Assembly (NCBI GenBank): GCA_035518635.1
Contig: DATIXI010000026.1
Coordinates: forward strand, 1-53,754
Reading direction: 5' to 3'
Length of the DNA stretch: 53,754 nt
Source: AC-32 sp035518635
Lineage (GTDB): Bacteria > Actinomycetota > Thermoleophilia > Gaiellales > Gaiellaceae
Numbering within the stretch: position 1 is the stretch's first letter; each line of letters opens with the position of its first letter. This document shows, piece after piece, positions 25,181-32,905 of the stretch. The position numbers and the translations under genes were made by a program. Under the pieces are notes generated by a model. The model was not told where the DNA came from and ran no database searches. It saw nothing but the letters and a program-made list of their open reading frames with translations.

Positions 25181-25610
25181 GCTCACGGTCAACGGAGACC
25201 GGTACCGCGTCGACGCGCCGGTCGAGCGGACACTTGCGGAGACCCTGCGCGGCGACCTCGGCCTGACCGGAACGAAGGTCGCCTGCGGGGAGGGCCACTG
25301 CGGGGCGTGCACGGTCCAGCTCGACGGCGTGCCCGTGCTCTCGTGCATCACCCTCGTCCACACGGTCGGGGAGCGAGAGGTGACGACGATCGAGGGCCTG
25401 CGCGACCACCCGCTCGTGGATGCGTTCGTTCGCGCGGACGCGCTGCAGTGCGGCTTCTGCACGCCCGGGCAGATCGTCTCCGCCGCGGCGCTGGTCTCTG
25501 CCGACCCGGAGCCGACCCCGGAGCGAGTTCGCCACGCGATGTCGGGCAACCTGTGCCGCTGCGGCACGTACCCCCGGATCGAGGAGGCCGTGCTCTCGTG
25601 GCGCGGCTGA
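25173..25610 (+). CDS. Molybdenum hydroxylase small subunit, (2Fe-2S)x2
   Basis: A 145-aa iron-sulfur subunit of the xanthine dehydrogenase/CO dehydrogenase family. The plant-ferredoxin-type cluster uses Cys38, Cys43, Cys46 and Cys58 (ACGEGHCGACTV). The C-terminal four-helix cluster uses Cys93, Cys96, Cys128 and Cys130 (QCGFCTPGQ and LCRCGTYP). It passes electrons from the molybdenum centre to the FAD subunit. The GTG start lies inside the end of the amidohydrolase gene and the stop lies inside the next gene, so translation is coupled on both sides. Confidence 0.95.
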   Translation: MLELTVNGDRYRVDAPVERTLAETLRGDLGLTGTKVACGEGHCGACTVQLDGVPVLSCITLVHTVGEREVTTIEGLRDHPLVDAFVRADALQCGFCTPGQIVSAAALVSADPEPTPERVRHAMSGNLCRCGTYPRIEEAVLSWRG

Positions 25611-27868
25611 TCAAGACGCAGAAGGAGGTCGAGGGCCGCTACACCGAGCAGTGGGTCGTCGTCGAGGACGACGAGGCGCTCGAGCAGTGGCCCGCCGGGC
25701 CGGGCGTCGTCGTCGGCCGGCCGGAGCAGCGGACCGACGGGTACGAGCGGGCCCGCGGGCAGGCAGTCTTCACGGCCGATCTCGCGCTGCCGGGGATGCT
25801 CCATGCAGCCGTCCTGCGCAGCCCCTTCGCGCGCGCGCGCGTGAACAAACTTGATCTGACGAGGGCACGAGCGGCCGACGGGGTCCGGGGCGCGATCGGC
25901 CCGGACGACTGCCACGTCCTCGCGCTCGAGCCGAGCTACCACGGTGCCCCGGTTGCGGCCGTCGCGGCGGACAGCCGGGCCGAGGCGGAGGCTGCGCTCG
26001 CGCTGATCGAGGCCGAGTGGGAGGAGCTCGAGCCGCTGCTCGACCCGGACGAGGCGATCAGGCAGGAGTCGCTGATCGACGACCCGCGCCGCTACGAGCG
26101 CGGCGATCCCGACGCCGGTTTCGCCGAGGCAGACGTCGTCGTGGAGGCCGAGTACCGGACGCAGACCGTCCTCCACAACGCGCTCGAGACCCATCAGACC
26201 GTCTGCCGCTGGGAGGGCGACACGCTCGAGGTCTACATCTCGACGCAGTACATCTGGGGCGTCCGCGACGCGGTCGCCGAGCAGCTCGGGCTCCCGCCCG
26301 ACCGCGTGCGCGTCGTCTGCAACTTCATGGGCGGCGGCTTCGGCGCCAAGAACGGCCCGGGCGACCAGACCTTCGTCGCGATCGCGCTCGCCACCCAGAC
26401 CGGCCGGCCGGTGCGCTGCGCGCTGTCAAGGCGCGAGGAGAACCTCGCCACCGGCAACCGCAACGCGACGATCCAGCGGCTGCGCGCGGGCGCGCGCTCG
26501 GACGGGACGCTCGTCGCGCTCGAGGGCGAGTTCGTGAACGCGATCGGCTGGCGCGGCTTCCAGAGCCCGACCTACGGGCCGATGGAGATGCTCTACGCCT
26601 GCGAGAACGTCCGCACGCTGACCTACTCCGCGAAGCTCAACCTGCCGCCGAACGCGGCCTTCCGCGCGCCCGGGTTCGTCGAGGGCACGTTCGGCCTGGA
26701 GTGTCTGCTGGACGAGCTCGCCGCGAGGCTCGAGCTCGACCCGCTGGAGCTGCGAAACCGCAACCACGCGGGCGTGGACGCCGTCGACGGGCACCCGTAC
26801 TCGTCGAAGCGGCTGCTCGAGTGCTACGAGCGCGCCGAGCCGCACTGGGCGCGCCGTGACGAGGTGCGCGGGCGCTCGGAGGGCCCGTGGCGGAGGGGGG
26901 TCGGGCTCGCGAGCCAGATCTGGTACGGCGGCGGCGGGCCTCCTTCCTATGCGTGGGTGCGGGTCGGCTCCGACGGCCGCGCGACGGTCGTCACGGCGAT
27001 GCAGGACATCGGCACCGGGACCCGCACGGCGATGGCCCAGATCGCCGCCGAGGAGCTCGGGTTGCCGATGGACCGCGTGCGCGTGGAGCTCGGCGACTCG
27101 GCACGCGGGCCGTACGCGTCGATCTCGGCCGGCTCCTCGACGACCCCGTCGATGGGGCCCGCGGTGCGCGCGGCCGCGGCAGACGCGGCCAGGCAGATCC
27201 GCGAGATCGCCGCGCAGCGGTTCGAGATCGAGGAGGACGGAATCACGCTGATGGGCGGGAACGTGATCTCGGCCGACGGCGGATCGTGGCCGCTCGAGGA
27301 GGTCACGGGCCTCCTGGAGGACGCGCAGATCCTCGGCAAGGGCGCGCGCGGGCCGAACCCGACCGGGATGCGGGTGCTGACGTTCGGCGTCCAGGTGGCG
27401 GAGGTGGCGGTCGACGTCGAGACCGGCGAGGTCAAGGTCGAGCGGATCGCGGCGATCCACGACGTCGGGCGCGTGATCAACCCGCTCGGCGCCCGGAGCC
27501 AGGTCGAGGGCGGGATCATCCAGGGCGTGGGACACACGCTCTCCGAGGCGCGGGTGGTCGACCCCGGAACCGGGACCGTGCTCACGCAGACACTCGACGC
27601 CTACCGGCTGCCGACGATCGCCGACGTCCCGGAGATCGTGGTCGACCTGCTCGACATCCCGGACGAGCACCTGACGAACCTCGGCTCGAAGGGGCTCGGC
27701 GAGCCGCCGATCGTCCCGACCGCGGCGGCGATCGTCAACGCGATCCGCGACGCGACCGGGGCCGACGTGCGCTCGCTCCCGGTCACGCGCGAGGAGATGC
27801 TCGCGGCGCTGCGCGAGGCCGACGAGCGGGAGCGCAGGCGGAAGTCCGTTGAGACTGCTCCGGCCTGA
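25598..27868 (+). CDS. Molybdenum hydroxylase large subunit, molybdopterin-binding
   Basis: A 756-aa catalytic subunit of the xanthine dehydrogenase/aldehyde oxidase family. Visible cofactor motifs are NFMGGGFGAKNG, FRAPGFVEG, QDIGTGTRTAMAQIAAEELG and the C-terminal KGLGEPP with the catalytic Glu. The AYRCSFR active-site loop of true CO dehydrogenases is absent; PPNAAFRAPG is in its place. It is therefore not an aerobic CO dehydrogenase but an enzyme hydroxylating a heterocycle, aldehyde or similar compound. I start it at GTG 25598, which overlaps the small-subunit gene by 13 bp. The longer upstream frame is a shadow of that gene. Confidence 0.94.
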   Translation: MARLIKTQKEVEGRYTEQWVVVEDDEALEQWPAGPGVVVGRPEQRTDGYERARGQAVFTADLALPGMLHAAVLRSPFARARVNKLDLTRARAADGVRGAIGPDDCHVLALEPSYHGAPVAAVAADSRAEAEAALALIEAEWEELEPLLDPDEAIRQESLIDDPRRYERGDPDAGFAEADVVVEAEYRTQTVLHNALETHQTVCRWEGDTLEVYISTQYIWGVRDAVAEQLGLPPDRVRVVCNFMGGGFGAKNGPGDQTFVAIALATQTGRPVRCALSRREENLATGNRNATIQRLRAGARSDGTLVALEGEFVNAIGWRGFQSPTYGPMEMLYACENVRTLTYSAKLNLPPNAAFRAPGFVEGTFGLECLLDELAARLELDPLELRNRNHAGVDAVDGHPYSSKRLLECYERAEPHWARRDEVRGRSEGPWRRGVGLASQIWYGGGGPPSYAWVRVGSDGRATVVTAMQDIGTGTRTAMAQIAAEELGLPMDRVRVELGDSARGPYASISAGSSTTPSMGPAVRAAAADAARQIREIAAQRFEIEEDGITLMGGNVISADGGSWPLEEVTGLLEDAQILGKGARGPNPTGMRVLTFGVQVAEVAVDVETGEVKVERIAAIHDVGRVINPLGARSQVEGGIIQGVGHTLSEARVVDPGTGTVLTQTLDAYRLPTIADVPEIVVDLLDIPDEHLTNLGSKGLGEPPIVPTAAAIVNAIRDATGADVRSLPVTREEMLAALREADERERRRKSVETAPA

Positions 27869-28691
27869 GTCCGTCGAGGACGCGGCAGGAGCGCTGGGCA
27901 AAGGCTCGGTGGCCCTCGCGGGTGGGACGGAGCTCGTGCCGCTCCTGCGCGATCGGCTGGTAGAGGTCGACACGCTCGTCGAGCTGCGCGGCGTGCTGCC
28001 GCGCGGTGTTCAGGAAGGCGGGACGCGGATCGGCGCGGGCGCGACCCTGGCCGAGCTCGAGGCGGACCCGGAGATCCCGCACGCCCTCCGCGAGGCGTGC
28101 GCGCTCGCGGCCTCACCGCAACTCCGCTCGATGGGGACGATCGGCGGGAACCTGCTCCAGGCGACGCGCTGCTGGTACTGGCGCCTCCGCTTTCCCTGCT
28201 TCCTGCACGGGGGCGACCGGTGCAATGCGCGCGAGGGCGCGCACTCCGAGCACGCGATCTTCGGCAACGAGCGCTGCGCGTCCGCCCATCCGTCCGACCC
28301 GGCCGCGGCGCTGCTCGCACTCCGCGCGCGGCTGCGGACCGACCGCAGGGAGCTGGAGCTCGGCGAGCTCTACCGGCTCCCGACCGACGACGATCGCGGC
28401 GTGACAACGCTCGAGCCGGGCGAGCTGATCCTCGAGATCGCGCTCGAGCAGCCCGAAGCGAGCACCTACCTGAAGGCGATGGAGCGGGCCCGTTGGGCGT
28501 TCCCGCTCGTCGGCGTCGCAGCGGCGCGCTTCCGCGACGGAGTCCGCCTCGCGCTCGCGGGAGTCGCGCCGATCCCGTGGCGACTCGACTCGCCGGACGA
28601 CCTCGACAGCGCGACGCCGCTCGCCGGGACTGCGTACAAGCTCGACCTCGCCCGCACCCTGGTTCGCCGGGCGCTGACCGCGGTCGGCTAG
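27849..28691 (+). CDS. Molybdenum hydroxylase FAD-binding subunit with a four-cysteine insert
   Basis: A 280-aa medium subunit. FAD-binding motifs are LAGGTEL (near 23-29) and MGTIGGNLLQATRC (95-108). An insert carries four cysteines, Cys108, Cys117, Cys125 and Cys143, in the pattern C-WYWRLRFPC-FLHGGDRC-...-NERC followed by HPSDPA. This resembles the [4Fe-4S] insert of 4-hydroxybenzoyl-CoA reductase beta subunits, so an additional cluster is likely. The start codon is TTG and the gene overlaps the large-subunit gene by 20 bp. It passes electrons onward to NAD or another acceptor. Confidence 0.92.
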   Translation: MRLLRPESVEDAAGALGKGSVALAGGTELVPLLRDRLVEVDTLVELRGVLPRGVQEGGTRIGAGATLAELEADPEIPHALREACALAASPQLRSMGTIGGNLLQATRCWYWRLRFPCFLHGGDRCNAREGAHSEHAIFGNERCASAHPSDPAAALLALRARLRTDRRELELGELYRLPTDDDRGVTTLEPGELILEIALEQPEASTYLKAMERARWAFPLVGVAAARFRDGVRLALAGVAPIPWRLDSPDDLDSATPLAGTAYKLDLARTLVRRALTAVG

Positions 28692-29239
28692 TGGGTCGAA
28701 GCGGCACCTGGGCGGTCGTGCTCGCGGCCGGAGCCTCGACGCGGTTCGGCTCACCCAAGCAGCAGCTCCTGCTCGAGCCCGTGCTCGAGCGGGTGCGGCG
28801 CAGCTCCGTCGACGAGGTCGTCGTCGTGCTCGGCGCCCACGAGATCGAGACATCGGCGCGCACCGTCCGCTGCCCCGGCTGGGAGCGCGGCCCGGGAGCC
28901 TCCCTCCGCTGCGGCCTGCAGGCCCTGCCGCCCGAGGCCGAGGCGGCGGTCGTCGTGCTCGGCGACGGCCCGGAGCTCGCCCCGGAGGCGGTCGACCGCG
29001 TGATCGCCGCCTGGCGCGAGCAGAACGCAGACGTCGTCGCCGCAACCTACGGAGGCGTTCGCCTCCACCCGGTGCTGCTCGCGCGCGGCGCCTGGAGCCG
29101 CATTCCGGACGCAGGCGCGCGCGAGCTCGATGCCGTCCTCGTTCCCTGCGACGATCTGGGGCCTCCAGGAGACGTCGACTATGCCGATGAGGTTCCCGAC
29201 AGCCTGAAGCCACCGTCATGGAGCTCGCCCGACCCGTAG
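28691..29239 (+). CDS. MocA-like molybdenum cofactor cytidylyltransferase / NTP transferase
   Basis: A 182-aa protein with the MobA/MocA signature LAAGASTRFGSPKQQLLL at the N-terminus and the central VVLGDGPEL, where most family members have GDQP or GDMP. MocA attaches CMP to molybdopterin for the xanthine dehydrogenase family, which agrees with its place after the three subunits. The substitution of the usual DQP/DMP by DGP is a small departure in the metal/nucleotide loop. The GTG start shares one base with the TAG of the FAD subunit. Its 3' end overlaps the next gene by 22 bp. Confidence 0.85.
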   Translation: MGRSGTWAVVLAAGASTRFGSPKQQLLLEPVLERVRRSSVDEVVVVLGAHEIETSARTVRCPGWERGPGASLRCGLQALPPEAEAAVVVLGDGPELAPEAVDRVIAAWREQNADVVAATYGGVRLHPVLLARGAWSRIPDAGARELDAVLVPCDDLGPPGDVDYADEVPDSLKPPSWSSPDP

Positions 29240-29904
29240 ACCCCGCGCCCGCCGAGCAGAGCTCGGTGCTCGCCACGCTGCGCCTCCAGCGGAAGCTGAC
29301 CGTGCACGAGGCTGCGACACGCGCGGCGCTGTGGCCGGATCAGGTCGAGTGGCTCGAGGAGGGCCGGCTCTACCGCTTCCCGAGCAGCGAGGCGGCGGTG
29401 ATGGCGCTGCTGCGCTACACGACCGCGCTCGGCATCGATCACCGGGAGGCTCGGAAGCTCGCGGGTCTGCCGGTCGAGCCCCCACCGCGGCGGCCGATCG
29501 CCCGCTGGATTGCGGTCGGCGCAGCGGCCGCGCTGCTGGCCGTTCTGTCCGCGGCCCTCATCCTGGCGTTCGGCCGCGGAAGCGGCTCGGCGGCCGCGAG
29601 CCACGCGTCGACACTGCCGCCGCCGTGGCGCTTCACGACTGACGTCCTGAACGGCGGCGGCGACATCAACTACACGCGCCAGGTCGCGACTCGGATCGCG
29701 TCGTTCGGGTACCGGATCGGCCACGTCACGAAAGCGGGCCGGTTCGACTACCCGCGGACAGTCATCTACTTCGAGCCCGGCGGCGAGGCAGCCGCCCGGC
29801 GCCTCGCGTCCCAGCTCGGCTGCGGGACCGTGAGCCCGCTCCCAGGCGGCAAGGACTCGCGCCGCATCGTCGTCGTGACCGGGCGGCCGAGCGCGACCTG
29901 CTAG
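29218..29904 (+). CDS. HTH-TM-LytR_C domain envelope protein
   Basis: A 228-aa single-pass membrane protein. Residues 15-85 look like the RodZ-type cytoplasmic HTH_25 domain (LRLQRKLTVHEAATRAALWP and LYRFPSSEAAVMALLRYTTA). One TM helix lies at about 95-118. Residues 138-215 form a LytR_C domain (VLNGGGDINYTRQVATRI and YFEPGGEAAARRLASQLG). It probably sits in the cell envelope and may act in wall assembly. It overlaps the MocA-like gene but is functionally unrelated to the molybdenum operon. See the RodZ C-terminal-like gene at 32135-32596, which holds the complementary half. Confidence 0.8.
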   Translation: MELARPVDPAPAEQSSVLATLRLQRKLTVHEAATRAALWPDQVEWLEEGRLYRFPSSEAAVMALLRYTTALGIDHREARKLAGLPVEPPPRRPIARWIAVGAAAALLAVLSAALILAFGRGSGSAAASHASTLPPPWRFTTDVLNGGGDINYTRQVATRIASFGYRIGHVTKAGRFDYPRTVIYFEPGGEAAARRLASQLGCGTVSPLPGGKDSRRIVVVTGRPSATC

Positions 29905-29908
29905 CCGG

Positions 29909-30151
29909 CTAGAGGGGAGTCCGAAGCTCCGAGAGCTTCTGCTTCAGCTCGGGCGGCATCTCCTCGACGACCGCCGTGCGGACGTACTGCCTCAGCTCGA
30001 CCTCGAACCGGTACCGCTTGCGGCAGTAGGAGCAGCCGTCGAGGTGCGCCTCCGCCTCGTCCCGCTCCTCGTCGCTGAGCACCTTGTCCATGTAGGGCTG
30101 CATCATCTCTTCGCACTTGTCGCACGGATCGACTTCCAGCCCCGGAGCCAT
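29909..30151 (-). CDS. Zinc-binding anti-sigma factor, RsrA/ZAS type
   Basis: An 80-aa protein with the ZAS motif H-x3-C-x2-C (HLDGCSYC) plus two N-terminal cysteines (DPCDKCEE). This matches the RsrA/RshA redox anti-sigma factors, which release their sigma factor when disulfides form. It lies directly after its ECF sigma gene with TGATG stop/start coupling. I chose the ATG at 30151; a GTG one codon earlier is possible. It likely binds the sigma factor encoded upstream under reducing conditions. Confidence 0.88.
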   Translation of the reverse strand: MAPGLEVDPCDKCEEMMQPYMDKVLSDEERDEAEAHLDGCSYCRKRYRFEVELRQYVRTAVVEEMPPELKQKLSELRTPL

Positions 30152-30738
30152 CACACACCGCTCCCAATCGTTCGCTCAGCTAGCTCTCTCTTCAGGATAC
30201 GCCGACCGCGGTGCAAGCGGGACATCACGGTCCCGATCGGGATCTCTAGGATCTGCGCGGCGTCCGCGTAGCTGAAGTCGCCGATGTCGACCAGGACGAT
30301 CACGTCGCGGAAGTCGTGCGGGACCGCCGACAGCGCAGCCACAGTGTCATCTTGCGACAAGCGCTGGTCGACACGGTCGGCGTCGGAGTCGCCGCCGCTC
30401 GCTTCGAGCTTGTTGTAGAGGAAGTAATCGCCCTCTTCGAGCGGCTGCAGATCGGGTGAGCGCTGCACGCGGCGACCGCGGTCGATGTTCAGGTTCGTGA
30501 GGATCCGGAGCAGCCATGCGCGGAGGTTGGTCCCCGGCTGGAACGACTTCCACGATCGGAACGCACGTGCATAGGTCTCTTGCATCAAGTCTTCCGCTTC
30601 TTCCCGGGTGGACACGAGTCTCCTTGCGACCCGGTAGACCTGATCGGCCAGATCGAGCGCCTCCTCCTCGAAGCGGACGCGGTCGCGGGCCTCCTCGGCC
30701 AGCTTCCTCGGCTCGGCTTCGGGCGTCGTCTCGCTCAT
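30151..30738 (-). CDS. ECF sigma factor, SigR/SigH-like
   Basis: A 195-aa ECF sigma factor. Region 2 includes DLMQETYARAFRSWKSFQ and TNLRAWLLRILTNLNIDRGR. Region 4 includes VPHDFRDVIVLVDIGDFSYA and IPIGTVMSRLHRGRRILKRE. With the RsrA-type anti-sigma gene next to it, this is most like the thiol-oxidative-stress sigma factors SigR (Streptomyces) and SigH (mycobacteria). Its own upstream region carries a GGGAAT-N18-GTT promoter of the type such sigma factors recognise. I start it at the ATG 30738; 13 further upstream codons are open. Confidence 0.92.
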   Translation of the reverse strand: MSETTPEAEPRKLAEEARDRVRFEEEALDLADQVYRVARRLVSTREEAEDLMQETYARAFRSWKSFQPGTNLRAWLLRILTNLNIDRGRRVQRSPDLQPLEEGDYFLYNKLEASGGDSDADRVDQRLSQDDTVAALSAVPHDFRDVIVLVDIGDFSYADAAQILEIPIGTVMSRLHRGRRILKRELAERTIGSGV

Positions 30739-30767
30739 CGCGGCCACCCTAGCAATGCCCGTTTTCG

Positions 30768-30803
30768 ACTGTGTCAAACGAGCGCAGAGCGCGCGCCATT
30801 CCC
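30768..30803 (-). promoter_or_regulatory. SigR-type autoregulated promoter with an overlapping housekeeping -35
   Basis: On the minus strand, GGGAAT (30803-30798) is followed after exactly 18 nt by GTTTG (30779-30775). This is the known SigR/SigH -35/-10 layout of GGAAT and GTT. A perfect TTGACA (30777-30772) lies just inside it and could serve a second, housekeeping promoter, although its -10 (TGCTAG after 17 nt) is poor. Both point into the sigma/anti-sigma operon, so positive autoregulation is expected. Confidence 0.6.
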
Positions 30804-30811
30804 GGAGCGGC

Positions 30812-31030
30812 TCAGACGGGCTCGAGCGGGCGGAAGCCGTGGCGGGCCAGCGTCGCGAGGATCGCGTCCCGGTTCGTGCGCTCGTCGTCCCAGGAGAGCT
30901 GCACCTGTCCCATGAGGTTCGCGATCGCCTGCTCGATGCCCTCGTGGCCGCGGAGCGCTCCGGCCAGCCGCCCGACGCAACGCTCGCAGCGGATCCCGCT
31001 GACGTGGATCGTCTCGAACTGGACAGGCAC
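30812..31030 (-). CDS. Heavy-metal-associated (HMA) domain protein
   Basis: A 72-aa single HMA fold. The metal-binding Cys pair is in SGIRCERCVGRLAGAL (Cys15, Cys18). In place of the usual GMxCxxC it has GIRCERC. The rest (VQLSWDDERTNRDAILATLA and HGFRP) follows the beta-alpha-beta pattern of copper chaperones. The GTG start shares one base with the stop of the glutamate-cysteine ligase gene, so the two are cotranslated. It may buffer Cu or another soft metal near the thiol-synthesis enzyme; that is inference. Confidence 0.82.
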   Translation of the reverse strand: MPVQFETIHVSGIRCERCVGRLAGALRGHEGIEQAIANLMGQVQLSWDDERTNRDAILATLARHGFRPLEPV

Positions 31031-32142
31031 TACGCCGATCGTATCGTCCGCGCCGCGACGTCCGCGCAGACGGCCTCGAGGCTCTCGGCCCGTGCAACCT
31101 CGAGCTGCCGGTCGCCCTCGCAGCGGGTCGGGTCGATGACGCCGAGCAGCTCCGCCGTGCCCAGCTCGCGCGCCATCGGGCCGACGAGCTCGAGCAGCTC
31201 GCCCGCGAGCTCGGCCGCCGGCGCGAGCCGCTCGCCCTCCGGATGGATCAGCTCCGCGCGCGGCCCGAAGCGAAGCGCGGCCCAGCGGTTCTGGGCGTAG
31301 TCGCCGCGCTGCGCGGGCTCCGGCGGTGGGCCCTGGAGGACCGTCGCGCACAGCGCCTGGAGCAGCGCCGCGAACGCCGCTGTCAGCTCGAGCGCGGTCG
31401 GCTGGTCCGGCGCGCGGATCTCGAGGGTCCCGAAGCGCGGGTGAGGGCGGATGTCCCACCAGAAGCGCGTGTACCCGTCCGCGAGCCCGAGCCGTACGAA
31501 GCGCTCCACGAACGCCTCCCACGCCGCGTACGACTCGAACGCCGGCGGCGCCGCCGCGCGCGGGAGCTGGGCCAGCACCTCTGCGCGGCTCGACGCGAGG
31601 CCCGTCTCCTCCCCCGCGAGGAACGGCGAGTTGGCCGAGAGCGCGAGCACGACCGGCAGCCAGGGCAGCACGCCCTCGAGCGCGGCCATGCACTCGTCCG
31701 GCCCCGGCATGCCGACGTGGACATGCAGGCCGCACACGGCCTGCCTGCGTGCCGAGACCCCCGCGTACTCGACGAACTCGAGGTAGCGCGGATCCGGCGC
31801 GATCTGTTGCGCGGTCGGAGTGCTGAACGCATGCGTGCCCGCGGCCGCGATCACGAGCCCGTTCTCGCCAGCGGCCTCCGCCGCGCCCAGCCGCAGCTCG
31901 GTGAGCGTCGCGAGTGCCTCCTCGGCCGAGGAGCAGACGTCGGTCGCGAGCTCGACCATCGACGCGAGCAGCTCCATCTTCAGCACTCCCGGCATCTCGC
32001 GCTCCTCCGCCCAGGCGACGAGGGCCTCGACCCCGGGCGTGAGCGCGAGCGTCTCCGCGTCGAGGATCATCACCTCCTCCTCGACTCCGAGCGACCAGGG
32101 GGCGCTCTCGCCGAAGTGCTGCTCGATCAACGCGCTAACCAA
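31030..32142 (-). CDS. Glutamate-cysteine ligase, GCS2/YbdK carboxylate-amine ligase family
   Basis: A 370-aa ATP-dependent carboxylate-amine ligase. The N-terminal LGVEEEVMILD, the CGLHVHVGMPG loop, and WWDIRPHPRFGTLEIRAPDQ are the family's metal/ATP and substrate motifs. Members form gamma-glutamylcysteine or related amides. The adjoining redox-type sigma/anti-sigma pair and the HMA protein suggest a role in low-molecular-weight thiol supply. The EgtA-like first step of ergothioneine synthesis is an alternative, but no other egt gene is seen. Its start overlaps the upstream gene by 8 bp. Confidence 0.9.
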   Translation of the reverse strand: MVSALIEQHFGESAPWSLGVEEEVMILDAETLALTPGVEALVAWAEEREMPGVLKMELLASMVELATDVCSSAEEALATLTELRLGAAEAAGENGLVIAAAGTHAFSTPTAQQIAPDPRYLEFVEYAGVSARRQAVCGLHVHVGMPGPDECMAALEGVLPWLPVVLALSANSPFLAGEETGLASSRAEVLAQLPRAAAPPAFESYAAWEAFVERFVRLGLADGYTRFWWDIRPHPRFGTLEIRAPDQPTALELTAAFAALLQALCATVLQGPPPEPAQRGDYAQNRWAALRFGPRAELIHPEGERLAPAAELAGELLELVGPMARELGTAELLGVIDPTRCEGDRQLEVARAESLEAVCADVAARTIRSA

Positions 32143-32596
32143 GCAGCATGCTGGTGGTCCCCGCGGGGACCGTGCGCGCCTTGCCGTTCACCGAGATGTC
32201 GACGTTGGCGGCGGCGCCCAGCTCGAGCCAGATGTGCGGGCCGCGAAGCGTGACCTTCTGGCCCTGCGGCAGGAGCTCCTGCGCGAGGATCGCCCCCGTC
32301 TCCGAGCCGCGGCGCGCCAGGATCCAGCAGGGGCCGCGGGTCGCCGCGATCGTGAGGTGGACGACCGCCTGCGTTGCAGAGGTGGTCGCGGCGGCCTGGG
32401 TGGGCGTAACCCGCTTGGCGGGCGGCGGGGCAGGGCGCCGTTTCCCCGGCGAGGCGGTCGGCGCCGACGGCGGGGCGGCGGAGTCGATCCGCTCGGAGGC
32501 GAAGCGGCCGCTCATCACGGCGAGCATCAGCACGGCCAGGACGAGGCCGACCACTACGAGGAGGCCGAACAGCGCGTTCGAGAAGCCGCGTCGCAT
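32135..32596 (-). CDS. RodZ C-terminal-like (DUF4115) anchored protein
   Basis: A 153-aa protein. One TM helix lies at about 10-30 (ALFGLLVVVGLVLAVLMLAV). A Pro/Ala-rich linker covers 40-75, and a DUF4115-like beta domain follows (HLTIAATRGPCWILARRGSE through NVDISVNGKARTVPAGTTS). That domain is the periplasmic end of the cell-shape protein RodZ. The N-terminal HTH half of RodZ is missing here but appears in the separate gene at 29218-29904. I use the ATG at 32596; a TTG three codons earlier is open. Confidence 0.75.
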   Translation of the reverse strand: MRRGFSNALFGLLVVVGLVLAVLMLAVMSGRFASERIDSAAPPSAPTASPGKRRPAPPPAKRVTPTQAAATTSATQAVVHLTIAATRGPCWILARRGSETGAILAQELLPQGQKVTLRGPHIWLELGAAANVDISVNGKARTVPAGTTSMLLG

Positions 32597-32653
32597 CCGG
32601 CACAAAGTTCTCCCATGCGGGCCCCGAATCCTTCCGCGAGAGGACTGGGACCG

Positions 32654-32905
32654 TCACCCGCTGCGCCAGCCGCGGAAGGCCTCGAGCAGCTCCCGCTCGG
32701 CTTCCGGCGCAACCGTCTCCTCCGGCAGGCGCCCGAGGAGGACGATCGTCTGGCGCATCTGCTCGAGGTACACGCCGCAGCCGTGGCATGCGCCGATGTG
32801 CTTCTCGAAGCGCGCGTGGTCCTCGGCGGAGAGCGCGCCCTCCAGATAGTCGGTCACGAGCTCGACGAGCTCGCGGCAGCTGAGCTGTTCGACGTCCGTG
32901 TTCAC
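32654..32905 (-). CDS. Anti-sigma factor with zf-HC2 zinc finger
   Basis: An 83-aa protein with H-x3-C-x2-C (HIGACHGC) preceded by CRELVELVTDYLEGALS, the typical zf-HC2 anti-sigma layout. No TM helix follows, so it is a soluble anti-sigma domain. The GTG start overlaps the ECF sigma stop in a GTGA junction, so the two form a unit. The extra Cys near residue 10 may allow redox response as in RsrA. The 57 bp after its stop hold no gene. Confidence 0.88.
   Translation of the reverse strand: MNTDVEQLSCRELVELVTDYLEGALSAEDHARFEKHIGACHGCGVYLEQMRQTIVLLGRLPEETVAPEAERELLEAFRGWRSG

Noticed and set aside
25307..25597. N-terminal extension of the molybdenum hydroxylase large subunit
   Set aside because: The extension overlaps the small-subunit gene out of frame and is Arg-rich. 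The GTG at 25598 gives a normal N-terminus.
25598..27868. Aerobic CO dehydrogenase (CoxL)
   Set aside because: The AYRCSFR active-site loop is absent.
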